DNA from: a virus
DNA length: 49,108 nt
Strand: one strand, 5' to 3'
Virus record (IMG/VR): IMGVR_UViG_3300030001_000017
Coordinates: 1-49,108 of that record
The translations under genes were made by a program, and so were the position numbers. Shown here piece after piece: positions 4,947 to 14,412 of the stretch (the first letter of the stretch is position 1; each line of letters begins with the position of its first letter). The notes under the pieces were generated by a model. It searched no databases, was not told the origin of the DNA, and was given only the letters and a program-made list of their open reading frames with translations.

Positions 4947-6980
4947 ATGGAAGTTAAATCTACAGAGTTTTTTAGGAATATAAAGAAACTTCCTCCTCCA
5001 GGGACTGAAGAGTTTAAACAACTTATAGATTGGGAGATTGAGAAGTGTACAGGAGGTGTTACTGTAAATGGTGTCTATTTTTCTAATTGGCTCTATTGGC
5101 ATCTTAATCATTGGTGGATAAGAATTGATGATGTTGATAATTATGGCAATGATATACGAATACAATCACTACCAGAACTACGTGATAATGAATGGATTCG
5201 TGCAGAGAAACTAGAAGATTGTAGAATACGTAGAGAAGGTTATATAGAAGTAGGAGGCAGACAGGGAGGTAAATCTGAAATGGAAGCTTCCTACTTTGGT
5301 ATGAATGCTACATTGTTTAAAAATACCCAGAATGTTATCATATGTGGAAATGATAATGACTTATCCTTATTAAAGGACAAAGTTGACTTTGGTCTAAAGA
5401 AGTTATGGAATGGTATTGCTATTGGTAGATTAGATAAAACATGGAGATTAAACCAGATTAGACTTGGTTATAAAAAACCAAATGGTGAAGAAGAGATATG
5501 GTGTTATATTGTTATTCGTAATGCCAAGGATGGGAACAATACAGAAGTTGCTGCAGGAACTACAGCCAAGACTGCAATTATGGATGAGATTGGTAAATAT
5601 CCATTTGCTTCTACATTCAAGGCTATGGAACCTGCTATTAAAGGTAAGAATGGTTGGAGGGCTGTTCCAATTCTTGTAGGAACAGGGGGAAGTTTTGATG
5701 CAGGAAAAGATGCTGAAAACTTTTTTTATAATCCTGCTTCAAATAACTTCCTGGAGATTATAGATCCAGTTTCTGGAAAGAAATCAGGATTATTCTTATC
5801 TGGTTTATATAGACATGATTGCAAACATCTTGTAAATCTGGCAGATTGGTTAAGAGAAGAAAGAGGTTTAATTCTTGAGGATGATAGTGAATTACGTAAT
5901 TTCTTAATCAATGTTGCTGATAAAGAAAAAGCTCTTGCCAAGATAAATGAAGAAAGAGCAAAGGCTAGAGCTAATCCAGATAGAGAATTATCTTTAAAAC
6001 AGATAATGTATTATCCTATAACTGTTGATGAATGTTTTCTATCAAGTAGTGAAAATATATTTGATATCGAAGGTGCTAAACGACAGAAGAATAGATTAAT
6101 AACTAATGAGCATACTGGAACTCCTGTTGTATTATATTCTAATGAAGAAGGGGTAGTTACACATGAGTTTACTGATAAGCAACCTATAACTAATTATCCA
6201 TTACAAACAGGTGATAGCAAGGAAGCTCCTGTAGTAATATATGAATTTCCAATAGCTAATCCTCCATATGGATTATATGTAGCAGGTGTTGACCCATATA
6301 GACAAGGACAAGCTAAATACAGTCAATCTCTTGGATCTGTTTATATTTATAAGAGAATGCATGAACTTACGGGTGAGAAGTATCAGGATATGTTTGTAGC
6401 TTCTTATTGTGCCAGACCTGCTAAAAAAGAAACTTGGGAAGAACAAGCAAGACTTCTAATTAAATACTATAATGCCAGAACTCTTTGTGAGAATGATGAT
6501 ATCTCTTTTATAGAATATATGAAGGCTAAAGGAGATGCTCATTATCTTGAGAAACAACCTGACTGGCTAATGGAGATAGTTCCTAACTCTACAGTTAAAA
6601 GAGATTATGGTGTACATAGGAGTGCACAAAAGATTATTGATTACCTTCACAATTGTTTGAAGAGATATATGGAAGAAACTATATATAAAGAAACAGATGA
6701 GAATGGTGATACTGTCAAAGAGATATTAGGTGTTCATAAAATATTTGATCCTGTATTACTAGAGGAGATTATTAAATACAATGATAAAGATAACTTTGAT
6801 AGGATTGTTGCTGCAGAATTAGCTATTGCTCAAGCTATGAAGATGGATCCTATTATGGGTAAGGTATCTAGTTCAGATGATTCAAGAATTAGATCTCTCT
6901 ACAAGACAAGAAAGAACAATGTTTTATTTACAGAATCCAGAGGACTATTTGTTAAACATAAAAATAAACTTTTCACATAA
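4947..6980 (+). CDS. terL: Terminase large subunit (TerL)
   Basis: 677 aa, the motor that pumps DNA into the procapsid and cuts it. In the N-terminal ATPase domain a Walker A-like loop is at residues 104-110 (GRQGGKS) and Walker B ends in D213-E214 (TAIMDEIG). A coupling-type motif (VGTGGS) follows at 244-249. The C-terminal nuclease domain has the RNase H-like acidic residues: D449 in YVAGVDPYRQG, E515 in RTLCENDD, and D618 in FDRIVAAELAIAQ. The length is normal for crAss-like phages. Its stop overlaps the portal start by one base (TAATG). Packaging should follow with portal and the upstream small genes as one transcript from P2. Confidence 0.93.
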   Translation: MEVKSTEFFRNIKKLPPPGTEEFKQLIDWEIEKCTGGVTVNGVYFSNWLYWHLNHWWIRIDDVDNYGNDIRIQSLPELRDNEWIRAEKLEDCRIRREGYIEVGGRQGGKSEMEASYFGMNATLFKNTQNVIICGNDNDLSLLKDKVDFGLKKLWNGIAIGRLDKTWRLNQIRLGYKKPNGEEEIWCYIVIRNAKDGNNTEVAAGTTAKTAIMDEIGKYPFASTFKAMEPAIKGKNGWRAVPILVGTGGSFDAGKDAENFFYNPASNNFLEIIDPVSGKKSGLFLSGLYRHDCKHLVNLADWLREERGLILEDDSELRNFLINVADKEKALAKINEERAKARANPDRELSLKQIMYYPITVDECFLSSSENIFDIEGAKRQKNRLITNEHTGTPVVLYSNEEGVVTHEFTDKQPITNYPLQTGDSKEAPVVIYEFPIANPPYGLYVAGVDPYRQGQAKYSQSLGSVYIYKRMHELTGEKYQDMFVASYCARPAKKETWEEQARLLIKYYNARTLCENDDISFIEYMKAKGDAHYLEKQPDWLMEIVPNSTVKRDYGVHRSAQKIIDYLHNCLKRYMEETIYKETDENGDTVKEILGVHKIFDPVLLEEIIKYNDKDNFDRIVAAELAIAQAMKMDPIMGKVSSSDDSRIRSLYKTRKNNVLFTESRGLFVKHKNKLFT

Positions 6981-9568
6981 TGGCAATTATTAGGTACACC
7001 AAGGATGCTACAATAAGGTATGCATACTTAAACATCTTCCCTGATCAGTTTAAGACTGATAAAGAAAAACAAGAGGAAGGTTGGATAAAGAATACTATGG
7101 ATTACTTTGCCAATAAAGCTTATGCAGAGTATATCAAGAACAGAGAAACTTTCGTTAGAAATTATGATTTAATGAAAGGTATTCTTAGACCAGAAGATTT
7201 CTACCAGGTTCCTGAAGTTAAGAGCTTTGCTGAAATGCTTACAGCAGATGTGGAACTTCCTGCCTATGTAAAACACTATCCTATTATAACTACACCAGTA
7301 AATGAGTTAGTGGGAGAAATTACTAAACGTCCTGATACTTATAGAATTAAAGCCTTTGATGATGATAGTCAGGCAGAAGAACTACAATTTAAAACAGATC
7401 TTCTTCAGGAGTATGTAATTAATCAAGCCAAGAAAGAAATATATGAGAAGGCTGAAATGGAAGGAACTGAAATATCTGATAAAGATATTCAGGATCTTAC
7501 TATGGAGAAGGTTAAAGAACAATTGGATAGTTACACATCTGTTGCTGAGAGGTGGGGTAATCATGTTCTTACCTGTCAGAAAGCTGATTTTAATATAAAA
7601 GAAAAGAGTGAAGATACCTTCAGAGATATATGTATAAGTGCCAGGGAATTCTATCATGTCTATGAAGATAATTCTAAAGTAGGATATAATGTAGAAGTAG
7701 CTAATCCTAAGAATACTTGGTTTCTAACAACCCCTGATAGAAAATGGATATCTGATCCAACAGGTAGAGCACAAGGAGCTTATGCTGCAGGAACAGTTCA
7801 GGTAATGGAACTATCAGAGATTATAGAGAATGTTCCTGATTTGACTAAGGAGGAAATAGATCACTTACGAAGTTCATTACAGGATTATGGATTAATAAAT
7901 GTTAGAGAATCTAATCTGGGTAATCCTAATGCTATTCCAGGAACAGATTCAGTAATGTATGATACCTATGATCCTCTTGTTCTTCAAACAAGAATGATTA
8001 TAGAGAGTGAGATGAAAGAAAATAGTGATAGTCTTAAAGACTTTCTGGGTCTTACTTCTAATGTATCTTCCTTTGGATATAAGTATGTGATTGTTAAGTC
8101 TTACTGGATATCCAAGAAACAAATAGCTAAAATAACTTATACAGATGAAGTTGGTAATCTACAATCTTTACTTGTGGATGAGAATTATAAATCAGGTACT
8201 ATCCCTACACAAATTTCTTTAGAGAAAGGATGGATTAATCAATGGTATCAAGGTACTAAGATTGGTCCAGATATCTATCATGTCAAACCTTTTAATCTTC
8301 TAAATTATTGTCCTATTATAGGAACTACATTTGAAATAAAGAATACAGAGGCTAAGAGTCTTGTAGATATGATGAAACCTTTCCAGGTAATATATAATAT
8401 CTGCATGAACCAGTTATATAGACTTCTTGAGAAAGAAATTGGTAATGTAGCCTCTGTAAATATTCGTAGAGTTCCTAAATTAAAAGATGGAGATGATCAG
8501 GATGCTATTGATATATGGGAAATGGAAGCCAAGGAAAGAGGTATTATATTTGATGATGATAGTCCTGAAAATACCAAAGGAGGTGTTAGTAATCAAACAG
8601 TTGCTAAACAAATAGATCTTACTCGTACAAATGAAATTCAAAGTAGATATAACCTGGCTGTTCAAATGAAGAATGAATGTTGGGAACTGGTTGGTATGTC
8701 TAAACAAAGAATGGGATCTGTATCTCCAAGTGAATCTGCAACAGGAACTAATGCTGCTATTCAGCAGTCTTATTCTCAGACAGAACCTTTATTTGTTGCT
8801 CATGAATATGTAATGGGACAATTATATCAAGCTATTATAGATGCTGCATTATATATTGCCAGTAACAAACCAGAATCTACACTATCCTATATTACATCAG
8901 AAGGAGAAGCTGCTTTCGTAAAAGTGAATGGTTCTGATTTAAAATTCAGGGATTTAAAAGTATTTGCTACTAATCGTCCTGAAGATACTCAGATGTTTAA
9001 TGAACTTAGAGCATTGTCTCAGGCTGTCTTACAGAATGGTGGTACACTATATGATATAGTAGAACTTTATTCTACTAAGAGTATGAGACAACTTAAGAGA
9101 ACCTTTAAGGAAATGAGAGATAAACAGCAAGCAATGCTAGATCAGAAGATGCAACAGGATCAGCAGAAACTTGATCAAGAACAGAAAATAGCTCAAGCTC
9201 AGTTAGAACAGGCTCAAGCTCAACATGATCAGGATGTAGCTAATGAAAACTATCAAAATGATTTGGATAGACTTAATAAAAAAGAGATAGCTCTTATAGG
9301 TGCTGAATCTAAAGGTAGTCTAACAGATAATGATAGTAACGGAATTCCTGATGTATTAGAGATTAGCAAGTTAGATCATGAGAGAAATAAAGCTATGAAA
9401 GACTATAATGTAAAAATGGCAGAGATTCAAAGTAAGAGAGCAGATAGTCTACAGAAACTTCAGATAGAAAGAGAGAAATTACAAGTAGATAGAGAGAATC
9501 AGAAAAATGATCTTGCTATTGCTAAGGAAAATGCTAAAAACAGAGCAACAAAATCAAAATCTAAATGA
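6980..9568 (+). CDS. Portal protein
   Basis: 862 aa, placed directly after TerL as expected for the dodecameric portal that forms the DNA entry vertex. The first 700 residues are the likely portal core (clip, stem, wing and crown cannot be drawn by eye). Residues about 700-862 are a long Gln/Lys/Glu-rich coiled coil (QKMQQDQQKLDQEQKIAQAQ), probably a barrel or internal extension. In the coiled coil a loop D783-N-D785-S-N787-G788-I-P-D791 fits the calcium-binding pattern DxDxNGxxD. Identity rests on length, position and the crAss-like gene order rather than a short motif. The start shares a base with the TerL stop. Confidence 0.85.
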   Translation: MAIIRYTKDATIRYAYLNIFPDQFKTDKEKQEEGWIKNTMDYFANKAYAEYIKNRETFVRNYDLMKGILRPEDFYQVPEVKSFAEMLTADVELPAYVKHYPIITTPVNELVGEITKRPDTYRIKAFDDDSQAEELQFKTDLLQEYVINQAKKEIYEKAEMEGTEISDKDIQDLTMEKVKEQLDSYTSVAERWGNHVLTCQKADFNIKEKSEDTFRDICISAREFYHVYEDNSKVGYNVEVANPKNTWFLTTPDRKWISDPTGRAQGAYAAGTVQVMELSEIIENVPDLTKEEIDHLRSSLQDYGLINVRESNLGNPNAIPGTDSVMYDTYDPLVLQTRMIIESEMKENSDSLKDFLGLTSNVSSFGYKYVIVKSYWISKKQIAKITYTDEVGNLQSLLVDENYKSGTIPTQISLEKGWINQWYQGTKIGPDIYHVKPFNLLNYCPIIGTTFEIKNTEAKSLVDMMKPFQVIYNICMNQLYRLLEKEIGNVASVNIRRVPKLKDGDDQDAIDIWEMEAKERGIIFDDDSPENTKGGVSNQTVAKQIDLTRTNEIQSRYNLAVQMKNECWELVGMSKQRMGSVSPSESATGTNAAIQQSYSQTEPLFVAHEYVMGQLYQAIIDAALYIASNKPESTLSYITSEGEAAFVKVNGSDLKFRDLKVFATNRPEDTQMFNELRALSQAVLQNGGTLYDIVELYSTKSMRQLKRTFKEMRDKQQAMLDQKMQQDQQKLDQEQKIAQAQLEQAQAQHDQDVANENYQNDLDRLNKKEIALIGAESKGSLTDNDSNGIPDVLEISKLDHERNKAMKDYNVKMAEIQSKRADSLQKLQIEREKLQVDRENQKNDLAIAKENAKNRATKSKSK

Positions 9569-9575
9569 TAATGTA

Positions 9576-9629
9576 AGCATTAACTTCTGTTAATAACTAA
9601 ACAAATTAGAAAAATCAGAAGTTAATGCT
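9576..9629. repeat. Perfect 14-bp inverted repeat between portal and scaffold genes
   Basis: AGCATTAACTTCTG (9576-9589) pairs perfectly with CAGAAGTTAATGCT (9616-9629) across a 26-base loop. The stem is followed by TATATTATATAT and not a T-run, so it is a weak terminator at best. It may be a processing or stability hairpin. The rest of the 166-bp gap is A+T rich, with a TACTTTTA box at 9692-9699 that lacks a clear partner box. Confidence 0.55.
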
Positions 9630-9734
9630 ATATTATATATAAAAATTGCATAGATTAGATGCTATTTTATTATTGCTAAGTATTTTTATTTTACTTTTAC
9701 CTATTATAAAACCAAAACAAAAAATAAACTAAAT

Positions 9735-10964
9735 ATGAGTACTATCAAGGAAGATACCCTGGATGATAATTTTGGTATTATCAGTTCAACAGAATATGGT
9801 ACAGGAAGCCCTGAGTTGTTAGAAGGTCTATTTGCTTCTGAAACTTCTACAGAAGATCCAGATAAGATTGTACCAATTGTAAAAGAGGTTGAGGATGTTA
9901 AGGATAAAGTACCTGAAGTAAAAAGAGGTAAAGAGATTGTCCCGAAACCTGATGGTGAGGAACTTACAAATCAAGATTTATTAACTAATTTCCTGGCAGA
10001 GGAAGAAAGTGATAATGATGATGGTGAAGAAACCCATACAGATCCTATTGTAAAGGATAAAGAAACTACTACAGAAACTGATGATAATCCATTCACTACA
10101 CTTCATAAAGAACTTCTGGAACTAAATGTTTTTACGAAGGATGATGAAGATGGTGAAGAAGAACTGGTAAAAACCCCTGAAGAATTTCTTGCCAGATTTA
10201 ATTTGGAGAAGAAAAAAGGAGCCAGTGAAATAATGGATAGATTCATCTCTCAGTTTGGAGAAGATTACCAGAATGCATTTCAAGCCATCTATGTAAAAGG
10301 TGTAGATCCTAAAGAATATTTTAGTACTTATAATACAATTACAGATTTTGCAACTTTAGATATTACGAAGGAAGAAAACCAGATTGCAATAATGAGACAA
10401 TCATTAACGGATGAAGGACTTGAACCTGATGATATAAAAGATGAGATTGAGAAATTACAGAATTACGGTGATCTGGAATCTGCAGCAACTAAGAGACATA
10501 AAATTTTAATAAGAAAAAGTGCTCTGAAGTTACAGGAACTAGAACAAAAGTCTGAACAGGAACTAAAACAAAAAGCTGAAATTAAGAATCAGTTTATAAA
10601 CAATGTTCGTAAGACTATTGATGAGAAATTAAAAACAAAGGAATATGATGGTATTCCTTTAAATCCAAAATTAGCACAAGAACTACATGACTTCCTCCTA
10701 GTAGATGGATGGGTTACACCATCAGGAGAAAAGCTTACAGGTTTTGATAAAGCTATTTTAGATTTAAAGAGACCTGAGAACCATGCACTAAAAGTGAAAG
10801 TTGCTCTTCTTCTAAAGATTATGGAAAAAGATCCTAATCTATCAACCATCCAGAAAGCAGGAGTTACAAAGAAGTCAGAAGAATTATTTAAACAAACTGT
10901 TGGATCAGTTAAAAAAGTAAAAACTTCTTCCACTGAACCACAGTCTAGATCATGGTCTTTTTAA
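9735..10964 (+). CDS. Probable scaffold protein
   Basis: 409 aa, lying between portal and major capsid, the classic scaffold position. The first 140 residues are highly acidic and disordered-looking (EEESDNDDGEETHTD). From about 220 to 295 it is a charged coiled-coil-like helix (LQELEQKSEQELKQKAE), and the C-terminus is basic, ending SRSWSF. An acidic head, helical rod and basic tail are typical of phage scaffolds, which guide coat assembly and leave the head. The leader ATAAACTAAAT before the ATG is the same as at 3201. Alternatively it is an internal head protein. Confidence 0.65.
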   Translation: MSTIKEDTLDDNFGIISSTEYGTGSPELLEGLFASETSTEDPDKIVPIVKEVEDVKDKVPEVKRGKEIVPKPDGEELTNQDLLTNFLAEEESDNDDGEETHTDPIVKDKETTTETDDNPFTTLHKELLELNVFTKDDEDGEEELVKTPEEFLARFNLEKKKGASEIMDRFISQFGEDYQNAFQAIYVKGVDPKEYFSTYNTITDFATLDITKEENQIAIMRQSLTDEGLEPDDIKDEIEKLQNYGDLESAATKRHKILIRKSALKLQELEQKSEQELKQKAEIKNQFINNVRKTIDEKLKTKEYDGIPLNPKLAQELHDFLLVDGWVTPSGEKLTGFDKAILDLKRPENHALKVKVALLLKIMEKDPNLSTIQKAGVTKKSEELFKQTVGSVKKVKTSSTEPQSRSWSF

Positions 10965-10999
10965 AATATTCATATTTCTAACATAAAAATAATAATAAA

Positions 11000-12556
11000 A
11001 TGGCACAACTTCAAACACTCCCAGGAGCTTCTGGGTTTATGTATGCTAGAGTAGCTTCTATGGACAAACGTGCTGTAGGGAAGCTAACTGACTCGAATCA
11101 CTTAGAATCATTCCATTCTAGTGAACCTGCAGACTATGATAAAAAAATCATAAGTCTCTATACTCAAAGTTCATTGTACAGTAATGACTTTCTGGACATG
11201 ATCAATAAGAGTACTCCTTACTATATTGATAATAATAGTGATTCTTGGAAATGGGAAATTTCTGTTCCTTACAAGTTCCCTAAGATTATTGATATTCCTA
11301 CAACGACTTCTAACTTAAGTAAGCCTGGTATTGATGGACAGGAATTTCAACTTATTTTGGATACTAATGAATTCTCCAAGAACTCTATTGTATCTGTTGG
11401 TTCTCGTCAGTATGGTCCTCGCTTTTATGTTATTAAAGATCCACAGCCTTGGAGTGTAGGCTATCTTTATAGCTTCACACTTGTTACTGATAATCCTATC
11501 ATAGATTTCGTTAGTTCTACCTTCCTTAAAGTTGGTTTGGAACTTGAATTGATTGATGGTGCTATTGGTGAATTTGATCAGGATTTGTTAGGTCTTCCTC
11601 GTTTGGGTGAAAAGATCCAGATGTTTGAAAGTCTTGGTTCTGGTTATGGATTTGAACACAAAATTACAGAATGGGCTGATCAGCGAATGATGGTTGATGC
11701 TGCAGGTCGTCCTCTGGATATTTTGGTATATGCTCCTCAGAAACGTAATACATCACCTCTTACTCGTAATGATGTTAAGTGGGAACCATTTATTGAATTC
11801 TGGATGCGTAAATCAATGTTGGAACTAAAGGTTAACAAGATGATCTGGGGTAAACCAGGAACAGTTAAGACCAATGGTTCTAGACAAGAAGTAAAACGTA
11901 CCTCTGCAGGTGTTTATCATCGTATGAGAAACAATGGTAATCTTGTTCAATACAATCGTGGTGAATTCTCTGCAAATCTTATTCGTTCGGTATTTGGAGA
12001 TCTTTTCTACAGGCGTGTAGATGTGGCTGACCGTCATGTCAAAATGTATACCAATGAATCAGGGTTTGATGTATTCCAACAGGCTCTTAAGAATGATGCT
12101 CTTAATTCAGGTTTGACCTTTATGGCAGATTCTGGTAATCGCTTCATGCAGGGTGAAGGTCAGCATATCACATATAACTTTGCATTTGATGCAATGGTTA
12201 CACGTGAAACAGGTAGGGTGGAATTGATTCATCTTAAGGAACTTGATCTTCCTCAGTCTAATCTTGAGTTTGGACAGAATAAAAAATCTACTCCTGTCTT
12301 TATGGTATTTGATGTTAGTCCAATGAGTGATGGTTCTATGGTTAACAACATGCGTGAGGTCAGAATGAAAGGTGCTCCTTCTATGACTTGGGGTTATATT
12401 GATGGTACTGCTCACCACTTAGGTTTTGCTAAATCTCAGGGTATGAGTTCTGCTAACAAGTTCCCAGGTTATGAAATCTGGATGAAAGACCGTTGTGATT
12501 TGTTCATTGAAGATTTGTCTCGTACAGTCTTAATTGAAGAGATTCCTCAGTTCTAG
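11000..12556 (+). CDS. Major capsid protein (HK97-like fold)
   Basis: 518 aa, beginning MAQLQTLPGASGFMYARVAS. Its size, place after the scaffold, and stretches such as YGFEHKITEWADQRMMVDAA and GVYHRMRNNGNLVQYNRGEF agree with crAss-like capsid proteins, which adopt the HK97 fold. There are no Cys-rich or membrane parts. Codon use differs from most neighbours: Arg is mostly CGT instead of AGA, as expected of the most expressed late gene. It ends with a TAG stop, followed by a stable hairpin at 12569. The A-rich leader (ATAATAATAAA) has no Shine-Dalgarno. Confidence 0.92.
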   Translation: MAQLQTLPGASGFMYARVASMDKRAVGKLTDSNHLESFHSSEPADYDKKIISLYTQSSLYSNDFLDMINKSTPYYIDNNSDSWKWEISVPYKFPKIIDIPTTTSNLSKPGIDGQEFQLILDTNEFSKNSIVSVGSRQYGPRFYVIKDPQPWSVGYLYSFTLVTDNPIIDFVSSTFLKVGLELELIDGAIGEFDQDLLGLPRLGEKIQMFESLGSGYGFEHKITEWADQRMMVDAAGRPLDILVYAPQKRNTSPLTRNDVKWEPFIEFWMRKSMLELKVNKMIWGKPGTVKTNGSRQEVKRTSAGVYHRMRNNGNLVQYNRGEFSANLIRSVFGDLFYRRVDVADRHVKMYTNESGFDVFQQALKNDALNSGLTFMADSGNRFMQGEGQHITYNFAFDAMVTRETGRVELIHLKELDLPQSNLEFGQNKKSTPVFMVFDVSPMSDGSMVNNMREVRMKGAPSMTWGYIDGTAHHLGFAKSQGMSSANKFPGYEIWMKDRCDLFIEDLSRTVLIEEIPQF

Positions 12557-12568
12557 AATATAAATTTA

Positions 12569-12600
12569 AAGAATACTCCTCAGATGTGGGGAGTATTCTT
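12569..12600 (+). terminator. Stem-loop after capsid gene
   Basis: An 11-bp perfect stem, AAGAATACTCC / GGAGTATTCTT (12569-12579 with 12590-12600), with a 10-base loop. Only TT then ATAG follows, so termination may be partial. It may protect or bound the abundant capsid mRNA. The remaining 93 bp to the next start show nothing else clear. Confidence 0.65.
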
Positions 12601-12693
12601 ATAGATTAAGAATAGGAATTAGTAAAGTTTATTAATTGCCAGAGTTTCGATACTCATATTCTACAATAGTAAACCAATATAAATAACTACATT

Positions 12694-13662
12694 ATGGGTA
12701 ACATTGGAAAGATTGCAGTAATTAAAAGAGATTATAGTGATTCTCAAATACAGACTATGCAAAGTGGTCTTGCACAAAGAGGTTTATCAAGGATTCCAGG
12801 AACAGGAGTATTTAAGTTCCCTTATAAGGAATTAGATGGAAAATATAGGACAGGTCTTGATATAGAAGCAGCTTATATTAAAAGAATTCAGGATCCTCTT
12901 GAAAAAGAATTAGAGATTAAACGAATTACAGAATTGAAAGAAAGAATTCAAGCAGGTTTAGGTGATATTGATCTTAGTCCTCGTTCTCCTTTCTGGAATT
13001 ATGCTTTATCAACATCTCAGGATGATCAAAGACATGTCCAACCTGCTAAGTTATTTGATGGAGATAACACATTTGATCTGTCAGTACCATTTCAGGAATT
13101 AACTTTTTCTTGGCTTAGAGTTCATCCAACAATTGCTTCTAGTTATCAAGCATGGGAACATGGAGATTATCCTGCAGATACACAGTTTTATGTAGCAGAT
13201 AGTGAGATTGAGAATGCTATTATTTTTAAGAAGAAACAATTAATGAATAAGGCTATTTCTAAATTTGATGATATGACTCCTGATAGGAAACGTAAAGTTG
13301 CAAGACTATTAGGTTTACCTGTCACAGAAGATACTAAAGAAGAATTAGTTTATAATTTAGTTGATGATGTTCTTAAGGAAACTTCTTTTAAGACTGGAAC
13401 ATTCCAAGGTCTTTCAACTATTGATATTTTCAATAGATTTGCAGATATGAAAGAAAGCTTACTCCATATTAGGGATTTAATAAAACAAGCAATTACACAC
13501 TCCATTTATAGAGTTAAACCAAATGGTAGAATCTATGAAGGTGAGTATGAACTAGCAGTCGATGAGGATTCATTAGTAAGATTCCTCGCAGATGATGATC
13601 ATCAGGAAGATTTGTTAACTTTAGAGGGAAAATTGAAATCTAAAAAACTAGCAGCAGTATGA
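12694..13662 (+). CDS. Virion structural protein, post-capsid (322 aa)
   Basis: 322 aa, MGNIGKIAVIKRDYSDSQIQ... The middle (about residues 185-232) contains a small helical segment, TPDRKRKVARLLGLPVTEDT then KEELVYNLVDDVL, that looks like a SAP-type helix-loop-helix, a DNA-binding fold; this is a weak reading. It is the first gene after the capsid and overlaps the next gene by 4 bp. In crAss-like genomes this slot holds conserved neck/head proteins. I therefore call it virion-associated without a precise role. No signal or membrane segment. Confidence 0.7.
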   Translation: MGNIGKIAVIKRDYSDSQIQTMQSGLAQRGLSRIPGTGVFKFPYKELDGKYRTGLDIEAAYIKRIQDPLEKELEIKRITELKERIQAGLGDIDLSPRSPFWNYALSTSQDDQRHVQPAKLFDGDNTFDLSVPFQELTFSWLRVHPTIASSYQAWEHGDYPADTQFYVADSEIENAIIFKKKQLMNKAISKFDDMTPDRKRKVARLLGLPVTEDTKEELVYNLVDDVLKETSFKTGTFQGLSTIDIFNRFADMKESLLHIRDLIKQAITHSIYRVKPNGRIYEGEYELAVDEDSLVRFLADDDHQEDLLTLEGKLKSKKLAAV

Positions 13663-14381
13663 TACCAGTAGATAGCTTATTATATAAAATAGACCAGAAG
13701 CTTAATAAGCTATCTACTAATTCACATCAGCAGATACAGCTTGAAGATAAGATTCTCGCTTTGAATGAAGCTCAAATTAAATTAATAAAACAGAAGATGG
13801 ATGGAATATCCACTTCTGGTTTGGATTCTTCTAAGAAGAGATATGAGGATCTACAGAGATTAATAGAGAGTCATGAAGATCATAAGTTAGAATTAAAGGA
13901 GACTAATAAGGAACTAAATAAATGGACAGCTTCCATAGAAGGAATAACTCCTACATATATGTTTTATGTAGATAGTTATATCCTGGCTGACAAAGGTAGA
14001 TGTAAGAATAGAAAGATATGGATTAATAAAGATCTTACAGCACATGGAGATATTCAGATCCTGCTAAATAATGATCATTATAAACCTTCTTTTGAATATC
14101 AGGAGACTTTTAATTATATTTCTTCAGATGAAATATCTATCTTTACAGATGGAACATTTACACCACTAAATTTATATTTATCCTATATAAGATATCCTAA
14201 GTATATTGATAAAGAGGGTTATATAAAATTAAATGGTGTTGCTTCTCTTAATCAGGATTGTGAACTAAAGAATTATTTGGAAGATGAATTAGTTGATCTT
14301 GCTGTTCAGAATATAGCAATGTATACTGAAAATTCTTCTGCAGTTCAAAATGCTAGATTAAGAATACTAACGAATGAATAA
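13659..14381 (+). CDS. Head-tail connector-like virion protein (240 aa)
   Basis: 240 aa, overlapping the upstream gene by 4 bp (ATGA). The first 95 residues form a coiled coil (LEDKILALNEAQIKLIKQKM). The C-terminal half is beta-rich and ends with a helix, YLEDELVDLAVQNIAMYTEN then SSAVQNARLRI, a pattern seen near the C-terminus of crAss-like neck/ring proteins. The likely role is a neck ring or head completion protein beneath the portal; this is inferred from position and helix pattern. Confidence 0.65.
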   Translation: MIPVDSLLYKIDQKLNKLSTNSHQQIQLEDKILALNEAQIKLIKQKMDGISTSGLDSSKKRYEDLQRLIESHEDHKLELKETNKELNKWTASIEGITPTYMFYVDSYILADKGRCKNRKIWINKDLTAHGDIQILLNNDHYKPSFEYQETFNYISSDEISIFTDGTFTPLNLYLSYIRYPKYIDKEGYIKLNGVASLNQDCELKNYLEDELVDLAVQNIAMYTENSSAVQNARLRILTNE

Positions 14382-14412
14382 TTTTTATATATAAATTTAA
14401 TAAATAAACAAA

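Noticed and set aside
9692-9699. TACTTTTA as a promoter box before the scaffold gene
   Set aside because: No TTTG-like partner lies 19-21 bp upstream; the nearest TTG is 16 bp away.
12630-12660. T-arm-like sequence AGAGTTTCGATACTC
   Set aside because: It has a T-loop look, but no acceptor stem, anticodon arm or matching spacing was found around it, so no tRNA is called. No other tRNA was found in the window.
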